Assembly (NCBI GenBank): GCA_037043015.1
Contig: CM073327.1
Coordinates: forward strand, 3,020,727-3,084,726
Source of the DNA: Bryum argenteum
Taxonomy: Eukaryota > Streptophyta > Bryopsida > Bryales > Bryaceae
Reading direction: 5' to 3'
Length of the DNA: 64,000 nucleotides
Part shown: positions 22,783 to 34,696 of the stretch, piece after piece
How the letters are laid out: each line of letters opens with the position of its first letter
How positions within the stretch are numbered: position 1 is the first letter of the stretch
Position numbers and translations under genes: made by a program
Notes under the pieces: model-generated
What the model was told of the DNA's origin: nothing
What the model saw: the letters and a program-made list of their open reading frames with translations, nothing else
The model's database searches: none

Positions 22783-25700
22783 TTCCATTATAGGTGTGTG
22801 ATAATTGTTATTGGCAAAGAAATGTTAATCTTTATACAACGTACTGTGAGGAATACTATGTTAGCAAACACTCAATGACACAATAAAATTTTAGTATAAT
22901 TACTTATAAGCAATACAATGGATACAACTTTCAATTTCATATTTATGTGAATCGAGTATTCTTAACCTTAAACCTTTATTTCTAAATAAAGTTCCTATAC
23001 AATGAATTCGATGCAATATTTACCTTAAGGTGAAGTATGACATATTTAACTAAATATGGACAGTCCACGATCTACAATTAAGAACAATACGCAAAATGAT
23101 TTCTATATTTTGGATTCATGAAGATGCTCTTCAAATATGTAGATTCTAAGGTAATGGATGGAGGGATCTCGCTATGTTTTAAAGTCTATAATAAGCCCAA
23201 AGTCCATATTTAATGGAATGATGTATAAGTCTTATTAAGTATTAAGCTAATGTATATCTTATCTATAAGTTTAATACTACTAACGTTTTTGTGTATATGC
23301 TCTTGCTAACAATTCTTAATTGAATGTTTATTATTAAACACTTTTGATTAATTCTATCATATGCAATATCTCGTTAAAAATGTACGAGTAAACATAACTT
23401 TTATTAAATATTGTTTACTTCTTCGTATAAACATAATATATTTGATAATTATATATAATTTAATATAGTAAATGATATTTATTACATACTATATTATATA
23501 CTATTTATCTATAAATGAAAAATATAATATTCGAATTGTAAATTCATACAATGTAAAATAATATAATCTTAGTATATTATTTTAAGTATGAAATTGATTC
23601 AACTATAAACTGTACCGATGAAATCAAATATTTTAACTTCAAATTTTAAATCAAATCTTCAAGGTTATCAACGATAAAAAATTTATACTATTTCAAAAAT
23701 AAGTTCGTAAATCTTGTTGAATACACTTTGGTATATTTAATGAAAGAAGTTTTAATATACATAAAATTTTATATTTAAACTTAAATTCCTTGTATAGATG
23801 CTCAATGGTATATATGTCATTTAATTCTTTTTAACATAAACCTTACCAAAATAAGATTACTTTTGAATGATTCGATTTCATTTGTAGATGTTTAGCCTTA
23901 CAATTGGATTATGTATTGAAATGTTCAAAATCATTTGTAAATATGGACATCTTTTCGATAGAAAAATGCATTTATCAAATACATTCAATACATTCATTAA
24001 GTTCTAAATTTGAAATTCAATTTTGTAAATTTGAGTAACTATCAAATTATAAATTACGTATCTTCTCTGTCAAATTTTAATTGGATCCTTGCTGATCGTC
24101 CAAGAAATGAAGATTTCAACATATAGCTAGATTAGATTTTGGGATGTTTCCATCCAAGCGCTCCTTACTTAAAGACATTCGCACGAGATAAACTAACCAT
24201 CATGCAGTGCTCCGCCTCTGTTTCGGAAGTTAGACATCCTTAAACGAAAGAGTGGTATTTTAAGATTGGTGTTGACGTTGCACGTCACTACCGTTGACCT
24301 ATCCTACACATTCAATCAAGGTTGTCACTAGAAAACTATAATAAAGGTGCACGGCGTCTTATCGTCTAGCAGTTGGTACTCTGCATCATCATGGAGAGTT
24401 GAATTTCACTGAGTCCATGTTGGAGACAGCAGTGCAGCCATTTTATTTTTATAATTAGTATTACTTATATTACGACGTTATATTAGATTTAAACTTTCAT
24501 TCTTGAAAATTAAATAATTAAATAAACATCTGAGTATTTAAAAATGTCTATGTGTGAGAAATTGAAAGTATTCTATGCTAATGTCTTAAATTATGTGACC
24601 TTGTGAAATCATAAGAATAAGATTTATAAAAACCAATTACATAAATGAATTTTTTTAGTAGTGGGTCTTCTTAAGCTTAAACGTAAGCTTAGAACACGTA
24701 ATTCGTTATAATGGGAATATTCATATTATCAAATTGATGAAAAGTGAGCAGGAGTTGAGCCAAATGTATTCTGTGGGTACATTTAGCTGGACCCAAACTA
24801 AAGTCACACTAATTTTCTCAAAATCAATGAATAATATAATTATTATGAATTATGTGTTTTAATCGGATTGAGTATATTTCATCATATATTGTTTTCGTTG
24901 CAATAATGATTGTGAGTTATAAACATATGAAACTCTGTACGATTTATTATGATGTATTCCACGCAATATAATATAATTTATATTTATTTTATGTATTGTA
25001 CTTAATCTTCGACATTTTATTTTTTAAAACATGTTCGTACTTAAAATTAAGGATTGTAAAAATTATTTACGTATATTGAATTTATACTTTTGAAATTATT
25101 TGTTGAAACTATACTTTTAAAAAAATAAGCTTTTCTATAAGACTATTTTACAGTACTCAGTTTACAATAAAACATTATGCATTAATAACCCCACACTGCA
25201 ATGTACATTTATATTTATCTATACTTTCTTAAAATATAATATATAAAAAAGCAGCATTAAGTAAAATTTATTTATAATTTTACAAGCATGATATCAATCA
25301 TCTTTCTTAGCAATTGTATCACGTCAAGAGTTGTGTAGTTTTTAAATCTTGCATCACTTATAGTCATGCGTGGCCATTGAAAACCTAGGAACAGGAATAT
25401 CAAATCATTATTGCTAATCTACCCATGTACTCAACACTCTATTGCCAAATTCAACTGTTTTGAATGCCGCTTGTAATGTAGAAAAGACTCAGCCTCATTG
25501 TGAGCCTTCCGGCCTTAGCAATGCCTTCAAAACGTAGTGTATTCAACGTTTTAGCCGCAAAGCTTCATACTGCGACGAATTGGCTTGATGTAGAGTAAGT
25601 ACTAACTTTTTTTTCGAATTGTGTAGCTATGGTATCGACTTTCTTGAGTTTCAAATTAGGGCAAGCAACGTCCGACGCAACATCCTTTGAAGTCTTGATT

Positions 25701-26875
25701 GCGAATACAAAAATCGGTGGATTGATTATTAAATTCGGAACGAATGAATTCGAATTTGCACTTCTTCGAACATTCAATTTCTTTACATAATTAATTATAT
25801 TTATGAATATCTTATTCTCAAATTTTATAATCTAAAGTAATATTCAAAGTAATAATGCAGATATTAATTTTTTTTGTCACATACTCTATTTATAGAAGTA
25901 TCAAATATTAATAATATTATATTTCATAATAGTCTATATATAAATTAATTTATTTTACCTTAACAGTATTCGATATCAGCTTATTTTCAATGAACAAGTG
26001 TATAACATATGTATTAATAATCTATTCCTAATTTCAAGTAATCTATTATATAAAAGTGTATTTAATAATGTCATAAACCTACATATAGTATTTTCAAAGC
26101 AGTATATTTATTAGAATCCCTATTTATTAGTTTTTTGATGTCAATAAATATATTAATTGAATGTTCCAAATAATGTATTTATTAACGTAGTATTTTCAAA
26201 TACTATATTCATAAAATCATATATTGCATCAAGTATCGGTTCACTAAATTATATAAATATATAGTTATATTAATATATTTAGTAAAAGTATTAGTCAATA
26301 ATCCCTTATTTCAATTTAGATTCCTTAATATGTTTATTAACAGTTATCTTTCAAAATACTATATTTATAGGATACAATATCTTATGCTAATCAATTTATA
26401 ATAATAATGAATATTTATTTATTTATTTATTTACATTAACATATTTATGAAAAGTCTATGGAATATCCATTGGTTCACAAATGAAATGTCTATTAAATAA
26501 TCTCTTCATTAATACTTCTATAATCCAAAAAAAAATTTTATGAAAGATATTGTTTATTAACGACTAATACCAAAATAACTTATGTATTAAAAACTTATAT
26601 TCTTTATTTATTTTATTTTTTTCAAATTATTATTATTATTATTATTTTTTGACATATAGAATAGGTATTGATACATGATGAACATTTAGATTTCTTATTA
26701 TTTGTCAAAATCATGTGTATAAACTTAGCGAATGGACTTGGAAATACCCATCATCAGGAAATAGTACATACTTTAGAAGAAGGAGAAATTAATATGTATG
26801 AGACAATTCATGGTAAAAATACAGTATACTCGTTTTACTCTAATGATCAAAAAATTAGACATCCATTACAAAGTG
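22783..26875. other. very AT-rich, gene-poor tract
   Basis: About 4 kb are dominated by A and T, with no long frame on either strand. A stretch near 24345-24425 resembles a tRNA-Glu-like head (ATCGTCTAGCAGTTGGTACTC) but is too degenerate to call. The tract ends in a fragment of the ParB-like gene and may be old, mutated element sequence. Confidence 0.5.
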
Positions 26876-26964
26876 AAGAGCCTCATTGACTGCAAGGTCA
26901 CTGACCTTGACCACGTAAAAGAGAAGAAAGTCATAGCAAAGTGCAGAACCTTCAAGGAGAATTA
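26876..26964 (+). pseudogene. decayed fragment of the ParB/methyltransferase-like gene
   Basis: The sequence reads DCKVTDLDHVKEKKVIA, followed by KCRTFKEN. It aligns with DSKITDIDHESEKEVIA plus TCTTFKEN encoded at about 30468-30543 of the gene downstream. Nucleotide similarity covers roughly 85 bases (ending in CCTTCAAGGAGAAT in both) and fades on either side. It is a second, nearly erased copy. Confidence 0.7.
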
Positions 26965-27396
26965 TTTTAACTCCAAAATGGGATCTCATGCATGCATACA
27001 GTAGGGGATAAAACCTAAAAATGACACACTTTTTGTTTCCAAATCATAGGGAACAATGTACTCTCTAAATTTTGTGTTTAAAACTAAGAATTTAGATTAC
27101 TAAATTTAGTCACAATTTAGTGCAAAACTTCCATTAATAACCTAAACATTTACTTAGTCAAAATTTGGACAAAACTTGAACACAAACATAGACTAATATT
27201 AGTCAAAGCTAAGCCAAGAATTAGTGAAAGAATTACTCAAAACATAAGTTAAACGGAAACATTATTATATCAAATAAACAATAGTGTAAAATTAAATTAA
27301 TTTAAAAAAAGCAAAAGAAAAAAATAAAATATTAAAAAAAAATAAAAAAATAAAAAATAAAACATAAAAATAAAAAAATAAAAAAAAGAAAAGCGG
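26965..27396. other. AT-rich spacer ending in an A-rich tract
   Basis: The last 100 bases (27295-27395) are almost purely A with scattered T. No gene was found. Confidence 0.5.
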
Positions 27397-28110
27397 ATGA
27401 TGATGGGACCCCGACGTCCCACCACTGCCGACATTTCAGCGGGGCCCATCCATCCACTCATTGCCTACGAATCATCCCCCACTACCCCCCCCCCACTCCG
27501 CGCATTTGCTCTCCTCTGCGTTTTCCACCTTTCCGCTGTGTTTGTCGTTTTCTCTTGCGCCGTGTTAGTTTTTGCTCGTGCGCCCTCGTTTTGCGCGTTT
27601 TTTCTCTGGTTTTTCGGGTTCTGTGCGTTTTGTCGTTTAGCGCTACAGATTGTTTTGCTTTTGGCGCCAAGTTTTATTGAGTTTCTGCAGAGAGCGGATA
27701 GCAGCAAGGAGGAGGGTTTTTTTTCATCGAGCGGCATTGTTTCTGCGGAGGAGGCGACTACGGAGGGTTTTTTTTCATCGAGCGGCATTGTTTCTGCGGA
27801 GGAGGCGACTACGGAGGAGGTGACTACGGAGGAGGTGACTGCGCGTTTCGTGGAGGAGACTGCGCATTTGCGGAGGAGGAGACTGCGCATTTGCGGAGGA
27901 GGAGACTGCGCATTTGCGGAGGAGGAGACTGCGCATTTGCGGAGGAGGAGACTGCGCGTTTCGTGGAGGAGACTGCGCATTTGCGGAGGAGGAGACTGGA
28001 GCTTCGTTTCATTTCGGCGGAGGTGGAGGTCCTGCTGCAGGGTGATCGAAGCGAGCGAGGTATTGCTTCCAATTTTTTTTTTTCTTTAGAAGAACTCGAT
28101 GTTGTTGTTT
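27397..28110 (+). promoter_or_regulatory. GC-rich leader-like region with tandem repeats
   Basis: The sequence changes abruptly from A-rich to GC- and pyrimidine-rich, like a plant promoter and 5' leader, with a possible donor GAGCGAG|GTATTG near 28058. A 230-codon frame crosses it, but its second half is read from repeats and its composition is not protein-like. It could be the leader exon of the gene at 30243. That is inference. Confidence 0.35.
27703..28000 (+). repeat. two nested tandem repeats
   Basis: A unit of about 60 bases containing TTTTTTTTCATCGAGCGGCA and TGTTTCTGCGGAGGAGGCGA occurs twice (about 27715-27815). It is followed by several copies of a 21-24-base unit, GGAGGAGGAGACTGCGCATT plus TGC, up to about 28000. 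Confidence 0.8.
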
Positions 28111-28221
28111 AGTTGTGCGCCCCATCTCTCTGCTTTGGCTGGGAAGAACGGTCGTCATCCCCTCCATCCTTATCAACCCTAACTGCTTGAGACGTCTGAA
28201 ATGGTTTCGCAGCATGTGTGT

Positions 28222-28490
28222 TTAACCCCTAAACGACCACGGCCACCGATTCGGCGTTTACGGTCAAGGCAAAAAAAATTTTACAGTCAACTTCAAACGT
28301 TATGATCTCACATCTAGTGATGATCCAACGGTTGAAAATTTTCACACTACTACCAATGGTAGTCTACTTCAAGATCCTACGGTTGAAATTATCAAAAATT
28401 TCCAAAAATATTGGACGTACCCCCATTAGTACATAGTGGTTTGTGTTGGGATTTCAAGCTCCCAAAACATCGTGGATCTTTAGGGGTTAA
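28222..28490. mobile_element. TTAA-family MITE, 269 bp
   Basis: TTAA followed by CCCCTAAACGACCACG at the left pairs with CGTGGATCTTTAGGGG followed by TTAA at the right. The interior holds 'gatccaacggttgaaaatttt', a motif shared with the copies near 4140 and 58290. Confidence 0.75.
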
Positions 28491-29654
28491 ACGTAGTGCA
28501 TCATTCTCTGTTTTTGTGAATCGGTGTGTCTGAGCACACACTCCCTTGGTTGCGTCCTTGATTGGGGGAACTTTCTGTTCTTTCAGTACTGTAAAATTTG
28601 TAAAACCCTAATTGCGTCTTCTCTTTTTTGATTTTCATAGCAATGCCCCTTTTGACCATTTGTAATCAGGTTTGCTTGGATGAACACGTTCATGGGTACA
28701 ATAGATCCCTCGTTTCAGTTGGATTGTTTGTTAAAGACCTCTAGCGACCCTATGTGGATTGTTGAATTGAAGTCAACTTGGAATTTGCAGTCGGTGTGTT
28801 TAGCTGTGGCTTGAAAATCAGGATTTAGTGCTTTTCGGGAATCGATGTGCACCGACAGTGTGGAACTTGTATTGGAAATGCTTGTAGTTATTTTTTGTGC
28901 ATTCATTCGTCGACACTGGAAATTCTCATAGCTAATTTCAACCCTGAAATCTAGCAAGTTTATAGTACATGAAATCTATCTAGGTCCTTTTATTCGCTTA
29001 TTCACATTCTGTGTATGAAGTAAAGCTTGACCTCTAATGCGAATGGCGAATCTGAGGTGCAGATACACTTGTGGGAGATAGATTTGCTGAAGATCGGGTT
29101 CTAGATTCAACTTCTTCGAAATTGGAGATAGTCGTATTTGAAGAAGAATATCGAGGTAAGCTGACACAAAGTTGGTCTTGTTATGCTTTTGTGTATTCAG
29201 CCATGACTTGTTATGCTTTTGTGTATTTTGTATTCTCGCTTTCACTGTTGCATTGTTCATAGCACTTCCATTCAAAACTAAATGCTGATGCTATGGCTTG
29301 AAACTTGTAAATGTTTTAGTTTCACGTCAGGTGCAGGAGGTAATGCTGGATTGCTTAGTATTGTTAAAAGAAAGCTTGCTTCCACTTCCACCAAAGTATT
29401 CAATAGCCTCTGATTCAAACTACATATGTATTTACTAAACTCCGAATCATACACAACAGACGCTCACAAACAGACCTCCCCAATCCATAACCATCACATT
29501 CTTGTGCAGGTAAAGCACAATCGAAGTGCATAACAGAAGTCCTTCGCCGGTATATACAAGAAAAATGGCCGACAGGTGATCATCATCAACAGCAAATGTA
29601 TTTAAGTCCTCAATAAAAAATGTAGTTCAACTCTAGAATACATAGAATCTGCTA
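28491..29654. other. region upstream of the ParB-like gene, no coding exon fixed
   Basis: A candidate donor GAATATCGAG|GTAAGC lies near 29156 after a short open stretch. I cannot tie it to the downstream frame. No domain is seen. Confidence 0.4.
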
Positions 29655-29820
29655 CAATTTAGCTCGAGTCGAGCTAAACTGTAGTTCACAGTTGTCTATA
29701 CAGTTTAGCTCAACTCGAGCTAAACTGTAGAGGCTGCTGTCAACTACAGTTTAGCTCGAGTCGAGCTAAACTGTAAAGACAACTGTCAACTACAGTTTAG
29801 CTCGACTCGAGCTAAACTGT
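29655..29820. repeat. second palindrome array, four copies at exactly 46 bp
   Basis: The 27-base palindrome of the 21.4-22.1 kb array recurs with starts at 29655, 29701, 29747 and 29793. Flanking bases favour ACAG...CTGTAG. Spacer 1 read backwards (containing GACAACTGT) matches spacer 3, as in the first array where two spacers two units apart are inverted copies. Confidence 0.95.
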
Positions 29821-30006
29821 AGAGGCTACGGTAGTTAAAAAATGAAGGATTGAAGGTCAACCTAAACCGCTGCCCCTCTATACAATTATAATGACAGCAA
29901 ATAAAGGATTACGGTGAAACCATAAATAATGTAAAAATGTAACTAAAATACAAGTCCAAAAGCTAAAGCAACCTATAAAGCAACTACAGTTAATCAAAAG
30001 CAACTA

Positions 30007-30163
30007 CAGTTTAGCTCGACTCGAGCTAAACTGTCGCCAAAGTACACACCACAAAGCACCTTAGACGTCCTTAGTACATAAAGAGGACTCACGAAAATGA
30101 CTAGAAGCATGTACCATAGTTCGACAAAGTTCTAAACAGTTTAGCTCGACTGGAGCTAAACTG
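30007..30163. repeat. two isolated palindrome copies (30007 and 30137)
   Basis: Both keep the 27-base core; the second has one change in the right arm (CTGGAGC). They lie 5' of the first recognised exon of the ParB-like gene, in what is probably an intron or leader. Confidence 0.9.
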
Positions 30164-31741
30164 CATGTACTAGGATGTAAGAAATACTCTACATTGGAAC
30201 CAGAACCTATAGAATGAACTAACTCAAACACTGTATCCACAGTCAAGAGAAGGCACGAGTTCAAGAGGCGCTCCAGCACTTCTTCAAACTTAGGCCGCTG
30301 GACGTTGACGAAGACGATGGAGATGACACGAAGCAGTTGGACTGCTGGGAGTTCAAAGACCCATCGAAAGTGCTTTCGTGGTCTGCGAGGTGGATCCCAT
30401 ACACAGCGTTCCTCACCCTTGTCGTCACATACGAAGGAGACGTCGAAGATCCCATGTGCGTTGACATTGACTCGAAGATCACTGACATCGACCACGAATC
30501 AGAGAAAGAAGTCATAGCGACGTGTACAACCTTCAAGGAGAATGACAAGGAGTTTGCCTACAACTACGCCATACTCATCGATATCAAGCAGACTGGTTTC
30601 GACTTGGGGCAGTTGGTGGAGAGCTTAGAGGAGTCCAATTTCGACGACATAAAAACAACACTGAAACATGATATGCTTACTAAAGCATGGCAGACCAAAC
30701 AGGGGGGAGCTCTCAAGGCCAAGCAGCTTGCAATAAAACTGCGATCTGTAGTCTCCGCTTTGACTCACGCTGACATGGCGGCGAAGACAATACACCTCAA
30801 AGGAAAAGCTCCACTAGAGGGCTCTGGGCTGACTGCAACTGGGAGCGGCGTACAGAGCATGACTCCATCTCGCCCACAACGTGCGTCAAGACCGACCCCT
30901 ACAATTACAACGACTTCTGACTCACTCGTACAGAGGAGAGAAGCTCTTGTGAAGAAGTCTGCAGAGGCAAAGAAGAAAAAGAGCATGCTCATCCCTGAAG
31001 AGGATGCTTTGACGGCTTTGAACAATGCTATACAATGCATCCCAAAGAACGTCAATACCGTGGAGGAAATTGACTTCGAGAACGTCAACCTCATCTATCA
31101 GAAGTTCTTCACGGACTGTCAGGACTGCTTTGTCTTCCCTAAACCTGACACGAAAATGGAGATCGACACCATGAAGATGATCGAGTCCCCTCCACAATGG
31201 ACGATTCGGGCATTCGAGAAGAGGGGAAAGACGGACTTGATGAACTTCCTCATAAATATGCCCGACAGGTCGCAGAAGCAAACGCTCTACGTAATGCCTA
31301 AATTGGATGTCAAACCAAACGGCATTGAGGATATGCAGGACTGCGAGTTCTGGATAATCAACGGCCAGCACAGTGTTGCCGCCTCAAAGCAGATGTTTGA
31401 GTCCAAAGTCCCAAAAAACCATTCGTAAGGACTTTCGGGTGTGGTCTGCTTTCGTAGTGTGGACAAAGGATGAAGCCAAGCTGCGCAAAATATCGGCTTT
31501 CTACAACAGAGTGAACCATTTCACACCGTTTAAGCCGACATGGGCATCGAATATCCTTGCCGCCCGCACCGTCTGGGAAAACTACGGGCGCCCAGCCAAC
31601 AGACATGCAACAGCTGGGGTAGCAGACAAACGAGTTCAGGCGAAGCGAGTGCTGTCACAATTCGCAAATTTCGACGTAAGTATTACCTCATGCCGCATGT
31701 CATTTCTACCTTCTTCACATGCAATTAATTTACTGTAAATG

Positions 31742-31768
31742 CAGTTTAGCTCGAATCGAGCTAAACTG
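31742..31768. repeat. palindrome copy inside an intron
   Basis: One 27-base palindrome (centre base A) lies in the 186-base intron 31676-31861 of the ParB-like gene. Confidence 0.9.
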
Positions 31769-31937
31769 CCACTGCAGTTTCAAGAAGCCTGAAATACCTG
31801 GATCTGTATTGCAGACGCGCACATGAAATCTGAATTCTTACATACCTCTGTGGCATTGCAGAAATTTGTTGACTCTATTCGGCATAGGTTCGCCATGATC
31901 GATGTTGCCAAGGCCCAAGTAGAGGTGAAGAACAAGG

Positions 31938-32300
31938 AGGCACCACAAGCCTTGGCTTGGTGGTTGGGGCTCATGGCCCCCATTGAGGAGGTTGTGGGTT
32001 CCATTCCCCATGCCGGCGTGGTGCTCACCACTATAGTCCACCCAACTATTGTGGGGGGTCCTTGGACCTTGTTGTATGGGTACCTCAAAGTCCTTTGGGG
32101 GGATACTATGTCAAGTATCCTCAAGGCACTAGTAACTAGGCTAGAAACTAGCGTAGTTATAGTGTCCACCCTCGAGAGGGGGAAGTAGTATTGTTCCAAT
32201 TTCCCCTTGTCCGGTGGCCATCGGGATATTAGCATTACGAACGGACACTTCATTCACGCCGGCCCCTTAGAAAGGGACCGGAGTTTCTATCTATCTATCT
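31938..32300 (+). mobile_element. full-length tRNA-derived SINE inserted in an exon, 11-bp target duplication
   Basis: GAAGAACAAGG occurs at 31927-31937 and again at 32301-32311, directly flanking 363 bases. The head has a pol III A box, TGGCTTGGTGG (31953-31963), and B box, GGTTCCATTCC (31997-32007), each one base from consensus and spaced as in a tRNA. The tail is (CTAT)n. Removing the insert and one duplicate restores the reading frame EVKNK-VLSLTNEL of the host exon. Confidence 0.92.
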
Positions 32301-33638
32301 GAAGAACAAGGTCTTGTCTCTAACAAATGAGCTAAAGATCATCACCTTCTCCGATGATCTATGGAACCTATGGGCAGAGTTGATCGGAAGTGTCGCGCAT
32401 GGAACCCTTATCGACCCCTACTCCTCGAGGCAGCTCTGTGACAAGCCAGGGTTTAAACTAGATAACGACCAAACCCTTTCAAGGGAATTTTTCAAAAACC
32501 TCGGTAACCTTTCAGAGTCGGACCACATGAAACTGTGTACCCATATGCTCAATCAGTCAGGTCCTTCGCGGAAGCTGGAATACCCGAAGGTGACTTTAAA
32601 ACAACCAGTAACCCTTCTTGAAGATTGCTACTCCGTCAAGGAGTACGTTGAGAGGTTGAAGCGAAAGGCGACCGCCCAGCTTCAGATCCACAAGATCAGA
32701 CCTCAACTCGGAATCTTCAAGAACAACGAGTTCGACGTGGAAGCGTGGAAGAAGTTTAAGACGGACTACCACGTCACGAAGGCTTCCAAGCGCGCACTTC
32801 TGGAATGGGGAATCCCTGACAAATATTATGCGGACCAGAGGCAGACCCAACACAGGAATACCAGCTGCGAGGATCTCTCTCTGTACGCAAAAAGATTCTT
32901 CGAAGTTTTCTTGGAAAAGCGCGAGAAGTTCGTCGGCCCTACGGGTAGTGTAATTTTCCGATCCTTCCACCGCAGAACACTACAGAGGCTTGGCGAATGG
33001 CCTGATGACAAATGGCCGGCGGTTGCTCCTGAAATGAACGTTGGAATCATCGATTTCAGATTGATTCCGGGAAGTGGTAGCACCTCCTCAGATTCCTCGC
33101 CAGAACACCCTTTCTTCGAAATGTTCATGACGATATTATCGTCTCAGAACAAGCCAGCTGTCAAAGATGTACCTTGCTGGTTCTTCATTTGCGGGGACGA
33201 CAATGATTACCTGCAAGTCGAGGCGTTTGCGAAAAATCCTGCCTACTTCCAAGGGGCAAAATATAAGCTGATTCCTTCGATGTACTATCCATCCCCGCAC
33301 GAACGGATAGCTGGATTTAATGCGAAAGCCAAGCAGGCCTCGCAGCCCGTTCATCTTCTTTTCATGATCAGGGAAGACATCAAACTTGCGAGATTGCCAG
33401 AGACCGAGTACCGGGCTCCGAAGCACGCCCTTTACGAGAAGCCGCGGAAGTACAACGAGTCTCGGTATCACATGTACCCAATCGAGTTGAGGATGGATTT
33501 TTACTTGCAGGTCATCCAGCTATTTTGCCAGGAGCACAAAAATATTTTTCTTGTCTACGCCGGCGGAAAAGCAGTCTGCGCAAGCGTGGTATGCTTCTTT
33601 ACATGTAACGTACTCAATTACGCTTATTTGTTTCCCTA

Positions 33639-33713
33639 CAGTTTAGCTCGAGTCGAGCTAAACTGCACGGCACTTAATTTGTATTGCACTTTAGCTCGAG
33701 TCGAGCTAAACTG
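33639..33713. repeat. two palindrome copies in an intron
   Basis: Copies start at 33639 and 33687 (48-base step) within the 177-base intron 33589-33765 of the ParB-like gene. They make up nearly a third of the intron. Confidence 0.9.
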
Positions 33714-34696
33714 TCTTGTCCAGCTTAAGCTTTATTTGTAGTCTAAGTCGCACCTTTTTTTGTAGATGTTGTCTCTCGATGCCTACTCCATATTCGATGC
33801 CGAAGACAAAGAGGACATCGACCAAGCATACAACGATGGGCTTACTCTTGATCCCACTGACTTCTCCGTGACCGGCTATTTCGTCGACAAAGTCGAATAT
33901 CCGGAGGTTGGGGCCATGCTCTTGAAGGGCAAGCGCAAAGCTGTTGCGTCTCTGGATGACGAGGCTTTCGACGATGAGGCGGATGCCCCTGACCGGGAGG
34001 ACTCTGGATCAAGCGGAAGGCAACTTCACGGCGAAGGCAGCACTTACAGCCTCGGTTCCGGTGGAGACGACGAAGAGCAGGACATGGAAATCGACACGAC
34101 CCCTCGGACATCGCAGGAGTCGCGTACCGCTCCTGGGCGAGGAGGCGGCAGAAGGAGTGCAAAGCGGAAACGTAATCCCCTGTCGAGGGACTCACCCTCA
34201 AGTAGGTTCAAGGCCGAGGAGAGTGCTGAATTGGCAGCACTACAGCGCAAGGTTGAGGAGGAGATGGCACACCGGAAAGAGTTGGAAGAGCTCCTTAAAC
34301 AGCAGAATATTGAGCAGCGAGAACGCGAAAAGAGGGAACATGAACGCCATGACAGGTTGATGGAGATGATGGAGAGTTTAACTGCCGGCCACGCATTAAC
34401 TTCGGTTCGGGCAATGGCAACCACTTCTGCTACACAGGCTATACCCACTTCACTGCAACCACTCATGTCCCTGCCGCCTCCAACTACCGAGCCTCCTGCG
34501 CCTGCGCCTTCCTCTCCTATGCCTGACACTCGACCTGTGGGTGACGAAGAAGAAGAAACTCCAGGTCCTCCTTCAACTTAGATTTTGGATCCAGTGTAAA
34601 GTATTTAAGCTGTAAATGCCGGAACACATATACATGTGAAATTTTGTATCAAACTCAGACATTTTTTTGTAATTAATACAGGCCTTTACTATTTTG

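Larger units (their letters stand above)
30243..34581 (+). pseudogene. ParB/Srx-like and possible DNA-methyltransferase-like multidomain protein, disrupted
   Basis: Exons fit at 30243-31675, 31862-33588 (interrupted by a SINE) and 33766-34581; the first exon lacks a start codon and must be preceded by another. The first ends in FWIINGQHSVAASKQM, like the GxHRxxA core of ParB/sulfiredoxin-fold proteins, followed by NRVNHFTPFKPTWASNIL. The second runs from KFVDSIRHRF to FLVYAGGKAVCAS and joins MLSLDAYSIFDAED in the third. The layout 'RMDFYLQVIQLF ... VYAGGK ... IFDAED' resembles motif X-I of beta-class amino-methyltransferases, but no clear DPPY is visible. The last exon has a basic KRKRN stretch and a long Glu/Arg coiled coil (AALQRKVEEEMAHRKELEEL onward). 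Breaks: one extra base in an A-run at 31413-31418, and the SINE at 31938-32300. Otherwise the frame is open, so loss of function is recent. Confidence 0.65.

Noticed and set aside
24345..24425. tRNA gene resembling tRNA-Glu
   Set aside because: An A-box-like TCTAGCAGTTGG is visible, but arms do not pair and the T-loop region lacks GGTTCRA. At most an old tRNA-derived fragment.
27397..28089. 230-residue membrane-like protein
   Set aside because: Half the frame is read from tandem repeats, an antisense frame of 171 codons is equally open, and the composition is not protein-like. A leader or promoter region is more likely.
31408..31420. Programmed -1 ribosomal frameshift at CCA-AAA-AAC
   Set aside because: The heptamer A AAA AAC is in the right phase for a -1 slip, but the downstream coding frame is +1 of the upstream one, so slippage would not join them. 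A one-base insertion is simpler.
33589..33741. C-terminal extension of the ParB-like protein (SLARVELNC repeats)
   Set aside because: The frame runs on through an intron with GTATGC donor and TTTGTAG acceptor. The peptide is translated palindrome repeat.
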